NCBI GenBank assembly: GCA_028276365.1
Contig: JAPYWL010000065.1
Location: 1-5,907, forward strand
Direction of reading: 5' to 3'
Length of the DNA: 5,907 nt
Source of the DNA: Deltaproteobacteria bacterium
GTDB taxonomy: Bacteria > DRYD01
The notes beneath the pieces were generated by a model, which had not been told where the DNA came from, did no database searches, and worked only from the letters and a program-made list of their open reading frames with translations. Numbering within the stretch: the stretch's first letter is position 1; each line of letters begins with the position of its first letter. Below are positions 1-4,768 of this stretch, piece by piece. Both the position numbers and the translations under genes were made by a program.

Positions 1-272
1 GTAGTCAATATAGATCAATTATTCTATACCACACCCAAGATCAAAAAGAAAAAATATTAAACTACATTAAAAAACTACCTCAAGAGGATTTTTATAAAAA
101 TTACGAAAATAAAGAAATAACAACTGAGATAAAAAAATTTGAAGAATTTTATGAAGCTGAAGATTATCATCATAATTATTATAAAAATAATCCTAATAAT
201 CCATATTGTAAATTTGTTATATCACCCAAAATAGAAAAATTTAACAAAAAATTTAAAAACATTATTAAATAA
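1..272 (+). CDS. msrA: Peptide-methionine (S)-S-oxide reductase MsrA, C-terminal part (5' end outside window)
   Basis: This is the last 89 codons of an open frame entering from the left edge (first full codon at 3, TAA at 270-272), too short to stand out as an ORF because its start is missing. The translation begins SQYRSIILYH and continues with ITTEI, FYEAEDYHHNYY, NPYC and VISPKIEKF. These match in order the C-terminal half of MsrA (typically QYRS-x-I-x-Y, then TEI, F-Y-x-AE-x-YHQ-x-Y, then YC-x-x-V-I-x-PK). MsrA reduces the S-epimer of methionine sulfoxide in proteins and free methionine, using thioredoxin or a similar reductant, in the cytosol. The catalytic Cys of the GCFWG motif lies upstream and cannot be checked. 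A Cys in the NPYC motif is present. No MsrB domain follows, so this is not an MsrA-MsrB fusion on the C-terminal side. mscL starts 35 nt downstream on the same strand and may be co-transcribed. Confidence 0.93.
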   Translation, partial: SQYRSIILYHTQDQKEKILNYIKKLPQEDFYKNYENKEITTEIKKFEEFYEAEDYHHNYYKNNPNNPYCKFVISPKIEKFNKKFKNIIK

Positions 273-295
273 AAAACAAAAAATTAAAACTCGTT

Positions 296-301
296 TATAA
301 A
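296..301 (+). promoter_or_regulatory. Possible -10 element (TATAAA) immediately before mscL
   Basis: TATAAA ends six bases before the mscL ATG. If it is a real sigma-70 -10 box, transcription would start at or next to the ATG, giving a leaderless mRNA. That would fit the absence of any Shine-Dalgarno sequence in the 35-nt gap. No convincing -35 box lies about 17 bp upstream, and such hexamers arise by chance in DNA this AT-rich, so the call is weak. Confidence 0.2.
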
Positions 302-307
302 ATTTTT

Positions 308-628
308 ATGGGTATAATTAAAGATTTTAAAAATTTCATTATAAAGGGTAATATAATTGATTTAGCAGTTGGTGTAGTTATTGGTATTGCTTTTAATCAA
401 GTAGTAAATTCTTTAGTTAATGATATAATAAATCCCTTAATAAGTTTATTTACAGGAGGAATTGATTTATCCACCTTTAAAATTGGACCACTTTATATCG
501 GTAAATTCTTAAATAGTATTATAAGTTTTCTTATAGTAGCTGCTTCTATTTATTTTTTTATTGTTTTACCACTTAATAAAATAAATAAATTAAAAAATAA
601 AAACGAACAAAGTCCTTTATCTGAATAA
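308..628 (+). CDS. mscL: Large-conductance mechanosensitive channel MscL, short form
   Basis: A 106-residue inner-membrane channel protein that opens under membrane tension to release solutes during hypo-osmotic shock. MscL works as a homopentamer. The first 29 residues align without gaps to E. coli MscL: N-terminal amphipathic MGIIKDFKNF, Gly14-Asn15, Asp18-Leu19-Ala20, and pore residues Leu19, Gly22, Val23 and Gly26. TM1 spans about residues 15-43. It is followed by VNDIINPLI and the GGID motif (50-53). TM2 spans about 66-88 (FLNSIISFLIVAASIYFFIV) and then a basic KINKLKNK stretch. The periplasmic loop is roughly a dozen residues shorter than in E. coli MscL. The protein ends at EQSPLSE, so the usual C-terminal cytoplasmic helix (LLTEIRDLL type, in proteins of about 130-150 residues) is absent, and no frame downstream restores it. 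The ATG at 308 is the only sensible start, yet no Shine-Dalgarno precedes it: the 35-nt spacer from msrA contains a single G. Confidence 0.95.
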   Translation: MGIIKDFKNFIIKGNIIDLAVGVVIGIAFNQVVNSLVNDIINPLISLFTGGIDLSTFKIGPLYIGKFLNSIISFLIVAASIYFFIVLPLNKINKLKNKNEQSPLSE

Positions 629-635
629 ATAAAAC

Positions 636-652
636 TATAAAAAATTTTTATA
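636..652 (+). terminator. AT-only palindrome followed by T run, weak terminator candidate after mscL
   Basis: Eight-base arms (TATAAAAA and TTTTTATA) flank one central base eight nt after the mscL stop, followed by a run of five T at 653-657. It contains no G or C, so the RNA hairpin would be very weak. It may only reflect base composition. Confidence 0.15.
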
Positions 653-665
653 TTTTTAAACATCA

Positions 666-762
666 AAAATCCTTTATTAGACCATTTTTTCCCTCTTAGC
701 AAAATTTCTTTAGTAATAGAATCTTTTAGTATTAAAATTTTATAGGATTTTGTTTTTTTTTT
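666..762 (+). terminator. Inverted repeat followed by ten-T tract, possible terminator or leader structure between mscL and hoxU
   Basis: AAAATCCT at 666-673 pairs perfectly with AGGATTTT at 744-751. After a single G come ten consecutive T at 753-762. A stem followed by a U tract is the layout of an intrinsic terminator for the msrA-mscL side. However, the stem has only three G-C pairs and the loop is about 70 nt, far longer than normal. The loop holds two near-identical TTTAGTAWTA words (709-718 and 725-734). The arrangement could equally be part of a hoxU leader or chance. I see no recognisable riboswitch or T-box, and no gene, in the 172-nt gap. Confidence 0.27.
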
Positions 763-787
763 GATAATAAAATAATAAGGGAATAAG

Positions 788-795
788 AAAGGAGG
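788..795 (+). promoter_or_regulatory. Strong Shine-Dalgarno of the hoxU-like gene
   Basis: AAAGGAGG sits five nt before the ATG at 801 and matches the 16S rRNA anti-Shine-Dalgarno very well. It fixes the start codon of the hoxU-like gene. It stands out because mscL, the GGDEF-EAL gene and sua5 in this window have no such site. Confidence 0.9.
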
Positions 796-800
796 ATATT

Positions 801-1535
801 ATGAAAATAATTTTAGACAATAAAGAAATAATATTATCAGAAAGTGATAAAGATAAAACAATATATGAAATAGCAAAAGAGCATAATAAATATATACCTA
901 CTGCCTGTCATTTAGATGGATTAACTCCCATTGGATCCTGTAGAATGTGTATAGTAGAAGTTAAAGGTTATTCTAGACCTGTTTCATCCTGTATTACTAA
1001 AATAACTGATGGAATGGAAATAACAACAAATAGTGAGAAACTAAGTATGTATAGGAAATACTTAACAGAGTTTTTATTTGGAGAACGTCCACATCCTTGT
1101 AATGTCTGTGTAGCTAATAATTTCTGTGATCTACAAAATTGGAAATACAAAATATTTGAAATTACCCAAAATTACGTAGATTATTATTACCAAGATATGG
1201 AAGTAGATTATACTCACAAGCTATATGTATTAGATCATAATAGATGTATATTATGTTTTAGATGTGTTAGGATATGTCATGAATATGCAGGACCACATAC
1301 CTTGGATATAAAAAATAGAGCTTATAATCTAAGAATATCAATTGATTTAGATAATAATTGGGGTGAATCTAATACATGTATTAATTGTGGAAAATGTGTA
1401 ATGGTATGTCCTACTGGAGCTTTATTTATGAAAAATAAAGAGGTTTCTAAAACCAGAAGATACGATATGCCCAAATTCTTATTAGAAAAAAATAAAAGAA
1501 TAAGAAATTGGGATAGCTTATTCTATTACTCATAA
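801..1535 (+). CDS. hoxU: HoxU-like iron-sulfur subunit (diaphorase subunit of NAD-linked [NiFe] hydrogenase, NuoG N-terminal family)
   Basis: A 244-residue soluble electron-transfer protein with the four-cluster layout shared by HoxU and the N-terminus of NuoG. A [2Fe-2S] plant-type ferredoxin domain carries Cys36, Cys47, Cys50 and Cys64. A His-Cys3 [4Fe-4S] site follows with His98, Cys100, Cys103 and Cys109 (HPCNVC, then FCDLQ). Two ferredoxin-type [4Fe-4S] motifs come next: Cys149/152/155/159 (CILCFRCVRIC) and Cys193/196/199/203 (CINCGKCVMVC, followed by PTGALF). Length and the tail after the last cluster (KTRRYDMPKFLLEKNKRIRNW, split as KTRRYDMPKF and LLEKNKRIRNW) fit cyanobacterial-type HoxU of about 240 residues. 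There is no H-cluster domain as in [FeFe] hydrogenase HndD and no molybdopterin domain as in NuoG. In known complexes HoxU relays electrons between the HoxF/HoxE NADH-FMN module and the HoxYH hydrogenase. None of those partners is in the window, so the physiological partner is unknown; a formate dehydrogenase or other NAD-linked complex is an alternative. All cluster ligands are present, so the gene looks functional. It is followed by a c-di-GMP enzyme gene after 29 nt. Confidence 0.88.
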   Translation: MKIILDNKEIILSESDKDKTIYEIAKEHNKYIPTACHLDGLTPIGSCRMCIVEVKGYSRPVSSCITKITDGMEITTNSEKLSMYRKYLTEFLFGERPHPCNVCVANNFCDLQNWKYKIFEITQNYVDYYYQDMEVDYTHKLYVLDHNRCILCFRCVRICHEYAGPHTLDIKNRAYNLRISIDLDNNWGESNTCINCGKCVMVCPTGALFMKNKEVSKTRRYDMPKFLLEKNKRIRNWDSLFYYS

Positions 1536-1552
1536 TTTCTATTACTCATAAT
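1521..1552 (+). repeat. Perfect 16-bp tandem duplication over the hoxU stop codon
   Basis: TTCTATTACTCATAAT occurs twice head to tail (1521-1536 and 1537-1552). The first copy encodes the last residues FYYS and the TAA stop. The second forms most of the gap before the next gene. The likely origin is a replication-slippage duplication, and it leaves the protein ending unchanged. Confidence 0.95.
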
Positions 1553-1564
1553 TAATTAATAATT

Positions 1565-3691
1565 ATGAACAATAAAAATAAAAAAGAAGATTTAATAACT
1601 CAAGAAGAAATAACACATTTTTTTAATTCAATAGATGCAATATTCATAAAACTAAATAAAAACACTCTTGAAGTTACATACATATCAAATCAAGTAGAAG
1701 ATATCTTAGGATATGAAATAGAAGAAATAATAAAAGATAAAAACTGGTTTATCAAAAACATTCATACTGATGATAGAAATAAAGTCATAGAAGAATTAAG
1801 AATACTAACTATTTTTAACATACCCAATACAATATTTTTTAGATTTAGAAACAAAAATGGAAAATACTTAATCCTTAAAACTTATTTAATAGCGTATAAA
1901 GACTATATTTTTTCTTTATTATTTGATATAACATTTGAAAAAGAGCAAGAAGAAAAATTATGTAATTCACATATTATTATAAACAATATATACAAATCAA
2001 TCCCTCAAGGAATTCTATTAATTAATACAAATAATTTTAAAATAATAGAATACAAACCTACAAAAGTAACAGAAATCGAAATATGCACAGCTTTAGGAAT
2101 AGAAATAAATAAATCCATAAAAGAAATATTTCCAAATGAATTATTTAATCAAATTGTATATTTTATAGATAGAACTAGGATCTTAGGAACCATAGAAAAA
2201 ATAGAAATAAAATTAAACATACTAAATAAAGAAAAATTTTTTTTATTTACACTTTCAAAAGTGAGTAATAATGAAATATTAATAGTAATAGATGATATAA
2301 CTCAAATCAAAGAAAATGAGGAAAAATTAAGGTACTTAGCTTTACATGATCCATTAACAGGATTACCTAATAGAAAATATTTATTTGAACAGCTTTCACA
2401 ACTAATTATCCAAGCTAATAGACATAATAGAAAATTAGCAATTATTTTTTTAGATATAGATAACTTTAAAGATATAAATGATAGTTATGGACACGAAATA
2501 GGAGATAAAGTACTATTAGCAATAGCAGAAACTATAAAATATCATTTAAGACCTGGAGATATAATTGGAAGAATTGGTGGAGACGAATTTATTATAATTT
2601 TAGATGACATAGCTAAAATAGAAGATATCAATATAATAGCTAATAAGATAAATAAAGCTATAGAAAATATTCCAAATTACATAAAAAGCAAATTAGGAAT
2701 AGATATTTTTAAGGTAACTTTTAGTATGGGAATTTCTATTTTTCCAGATGATAGTACTGATATAAATGAAGTGATAAAATTTGCTGATACAGCTTTATAT
2801 AAAGCTAAAGAACTAGGTAAAAATACTTTTTGTTTTTATTCTCAAGAAATAACAAATAAATTAGAAAAACGTCTAAAAATGCTAAAAAAAATCAATGAAG
2901 CCATTAAAAATAAAGAATTCGTTAATTACTATCAACCAATTATAGACATATCTAAAATTAATTTAGATGAAATAGACTTTAATAAAGATATTGTCAATAT
3001 TACTTTAGATTCAGTAATAGGTTTTGAATCTTTAATTAGATGGATAGATAAAGATAATAATTTTATTTCACCTTTAGAATTTATTCCCTTAGCTGAAGAA
3101 ACAAATCTAATAATAGATATAGGAAAAATAGTTTTAAATAATGGAATGTCAGATTTTAATGAACTAAAAAGAATAATTAATAAAGAATTTATAATATTTT
3201 TTAATATCTCTCCTAAAGAATTTGAAAACCCTTCTTTTAAAGATGATCTATTTAATTTAATTAATTCCAATAATTTTAACTTTAATAATATTTCACTTGA
3301 AATTACAGAAAATTTAATTATAAAAAATTTTCAAAAGTTTAATGAAATTTTAGAGGAATTAATTAAAAATGGTATTTGGATTTGTATAGATGATTTTGGT
3401 ACAGGCTATTCTTCACTAAGTTACTTAGTTAATTTAAATGTTAATATAGTTAAAATAGATAGATTTTTTATAAAAAATATTGGGATAAATCCTAAAGATG
3501 AACAAATAATAAAAATAATTATAGAAATTTCACATTCCTTAGGATTAAAAGTAGTGGGAGAAGGAGTAGAAACTTTAAAGCAATTAGAATTTTTGAAATT
3601 TATTGGTTGTGATTATGCTCAAGGTTTTTTATTTGCCAAACCAATGCCACTAAATCAACTAATATATTTTTTATCAAATTTAGAAAATTAA
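1565..3691 (+). CDS. PAS-PAS-GGDEF-EAL cyclic-di-GMP signalling protein
   Basis: A 708-residue protein with no membrane segment or signal peptide, so cytosolic. Residues about 14-123 form a PAS domain (YISNQVEDILGY, IHTDDR, NGKY). Residues about 136-246 look like a second, divergent PAS domain. Each ends in the same DIT-x2-KE-x-EEKL cap, at 121-132 and 244-255. The GGDEF diguanylate cyclase domain (about 258-428) has HDPLTGLPNR at 261-270, metal-site Asp297, and an intact GGDEF motif at 338-342. It also has a product-inhibition I-site, Arg329-x-x-Asp332, at the expected five-residue distance. The EAL phosphodiesterase domain (about 440-705) has the signature as ESL (488-490, then IRW), Asn547, Glu579, Glu582, the DDFGTGYSSL loop with Asp609-Asp610, Lys630, Glu666 and Gln686. 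Both activities therefore appear possible: c-di-GMP synthesis from GTP and hydrolysis to pGpG, probably switched by the PAS input, whose ligand cannot be read from the sequence. A linker of about 24 residues (461-483) between YYQPI and the ESL motif is longer than usual. The ATG at 1565 has no Shine-Dalgarno; the 29-nt spacer contains no G. Confidence 0.94.
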   Translation: MNNKNKKEDLITQEEITHFFNSIDAIFIKLNKNTLEVTYISNQVEDILGYEIEEIIKDKNWFIKNIHTDDRNKVIEELRILTIFNIPNTIFFRFRNKNGKYLILKTYLIAYKDYIFSLLFDITFEKEQEEKLCNSHIIINNIYKSIPQGILLINTNNFKIIEYKPTKVTEIEICTALGIEINKSIKEIFPNELFNQIVYFIDRTRILGTIEKIEIKLNILNKEKFFLFTLSKVSNNEILIVIDDITQIKENEEKLRYLALHDPLTGLPNRKYLFEQLSQLIIQANRHNRKLAIIFLDIDNFKDINDSYGHEIGDKVLLAIAETIKYHLRPGDIIGRIGGDEFIIILDDIAKIEDINIIANKINKAIENIPNYIKSKLGIDIFKVTFSMGISIFPDDSTDINEVIKFADTALYKAKELGKNTFCFYSQEITNKLEKRLKMLKKINEAIKNKEFVNYYQPIIDISKINLDEIDFNKDIVNITLDSVIGFESLIRWIDKDNNFISPLEFIPLAEETNLIIDIGKIVLNNGMSDFNELKRIINKEFIIFFNISPKEFENPSFKDDLFNLINSNNFNFNNISLEITENLIIKNFQKFNEILEELIKNGIWICIDDFGTGYSSLSYLVNLNVNIVKIDRFFIKNIGINPKDEQIIKIIIEISHSLGLKVVGEGVETLKQLEFLKFIGCDYAQGFLFAKPMPLNQLIYFLSNLEN

Positions 3692-3712
3692 ATCAATAGT
3701 AGAAAATTAAAT
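3681..3712 (+). repeat. 13-bp direct repeat at the end of the GGDEF-EAL gene
   Basis: TAGAAAATTAAAT occurs at 3681-3693 and again at 3700-3712, a 19-bp period. The first copy contains the TAA stop at 3689-3691 and the second lies in the 34-nt convergent gap. It resembles a small slippage duplication, though AT-rich composition makes chance more likely than for the 16-bp repeat at 1521. Confidence 0.75.
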
Positions 3713-3725
3713 TGTAAAAATAAAA

Positions 3726-4763
3726 TTATCTTATAGAAATAGTTTTAGTAGCAGCTTTTTCCAATCTATTCATTATAGCTAACCCTAAAGACTCTTTTAA
3801 AACCTCATTTACTAATATTACTTCTTTATCGCTTTTATCAGCTATATATAGTTTTTCAAATAAATTAGATGCTATCTCGTAATAATCATTATTCTGTGAT
3901 AAATAATCTATAACAAAATCTAATTTATACATTTCTTTAAAATTTTCCAAATAATCATTTTTAAAAGTTAATAAAAAGTATAATTTATTTAAATTTAGTT
4001 CTTTTTCAATTTTTTTTATTAATAAAGGGGTATTAGTGGTAGTTAGATTTTTGATAATAATAAGTTCTTTATGTGGTTTATAATGGTGTTGAGTTTGTCC
4101 AGGAGCTAATATATTCGGTTTATTGTAAATAATAACCTTTTTGTTAAGTAATTTTTCAATTTTTTCTATTTCAAGAGCCCCAGGTCTTAATAAAATTACC
4201 TGATTATTTTCATCAAAAGTTATGATAGTAGATTCTAAACCAAATTGAGTTTTACCACCATCAAGGATTACATCTATTTTATCCCCAATAGATTCTAATA
4301 CTGCTTTAGCGGTAGTAGGAGAAATATAATTAAAAGGGTTAGCACTAGGGGCAGCTATAGGTAAGTTAGAGTATTTTATTAATTTCAGTGCTATTAAATT
4401 AGCAGGCATCCTAATAGCTACAGTATCTAGTCCTGAGGTAACTATATCAGGGATTATATTCTTTTTTTTTAAAACTAAAGTTAAGGGGCCTGGCCAAAAT
4501 TCATTTATCAATCTTAATACATCTTCGTTAATCTCTTCAACATAATTATATATATCTTCTTTATTAGCAATATGTACGATTAAAGGATCAAAGTTAGGCC
4601 TATTTTTTACTTCAAATATCTTAGCAACAGCTATTCTATTAAGTGCATTAGCACCAAGACCATATACAGTTTCAGTAGGAAAAGCTACTAATTTCCCATC
4701 CCTTATATACTTTGAAGCTAAAATTATATTATCTTCATTAAAAGCATTTAAAACTAATGCCAT
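3726..4763 (-). CDS. sua5: L-threonylcarbamoyladenylate synthase, Sua5 type (YrdC domain plus Sua5 C-terminal domain)
   Basis: A 345-residue cytosolic enzyme that makes threonylcarbamoyl-AMP from threonine, bicarbonate and ATP. This is the first step in forming t6A at position 37 of ANN-decoding tRNAs; the TsaD complex then transfers the group. The YrdC domain covers about residues 10-200 with FPTETVYGLG (28-37), KNRPNFDPL (53-61), FWPGPLTLVL (89-98), SGLDTVAIRMP (110-120), APSANP (138-143), GLESTI (175-180) and LRPGA (192-196). The inter-domain linker carries the Sua5 signature APGQTQHHYKP (220-230), which marks the long Sua5 form rather than a stand-alone TsaC. The C-terminal Sua5 domain (about 232-342) is divergent but ends with the expected YYEIASNLFEKL and GLAIMNRLEKAATK blocks. 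The start lies 5 nt after the trmFO stop (TAG, TATAT, ATG). There is no Shine-Dalgarno, so translation is probably coupled to trmFO. It is convergent with the GGDEF-EAL gene, 34 nt away. Confidence 0.95.
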   Translation of the reverse strand: MALVLNAFNEDNIILASKYIRDGKLVAFPTETVYGLGANALNRIAVAKIFEVKNRPNFDPLIVHIANKEDIYNYVEEINEDVLRLINEFWPGPLTLVLKKKNIIPDIVTSGLDTVAIRMPANLIALKLIKYSNLPIAAPSANPFNYISPTTAKAVLESIGDKIDVILDGGKTQFGLESTIITFDENNQVILLRPGALEIEKIEKLLNKKVIIYNKPNILAPGQTQHHYKPHKELIIIKNLTTTNTPLLIKKIEKELNLNKLYFLLTFKNDYLENFKEMYKLDFVIDYLSQNNDYYEIASNLFEKLYIADKSDKEVILVNEVLKESLGLAIMNRLEKAATKTISIR

Positions 4764-4768
4764 ATATA

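Noticed and set aside
308-628. mscL truncated by a recent nonsense mutation
   Set aside because: Reading on past the stop gives further stops and no LLTEIRDLL-like helix in any plus frame, so the short tail is not a simple recent break.
550-663. Minus-strand 37-codon frame with ATG at 661-663 and an AAAGGA-like stretch upstream, antisense to the end of mscL
   Set aside because: The product is a low-complexity Phe/Ile/Lys/Leu string, it overlaps a well-supported gene, and the apparent ribosome site is part of the inverted repeat. It is likely a compositional shadow.
761-766. TTGATA as a -35 box for hoxU
   Set aside because: The -10 position 17 bp downstream would fall inside the Shine-Dalgarno, leaving no room for a transcribed leader.
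968-1150. Minus-strand 60-residue frame inside hoxU
   Set aside because: It is antisense to the Cys-rich cluster region of a clearly coding gene, with no family resemblance. It is a shadow frame.
801-1535. Frameshifted or truncated NuoG or [FeFe] hydrogenase
   Set aside because: The C-terminal tail matches HoxU and ends naturally, and the following sequence encodes no H-cluster or molybdopterin domain in any frame.
2932-3270. Minus-strand 112-residue frame inside the EAL domain
   Set aside because: It lies opposite conserved catalytic motifs and its translation is Ser/Leu/Ile-rich with no recognisable domain. It is a shadow frame.
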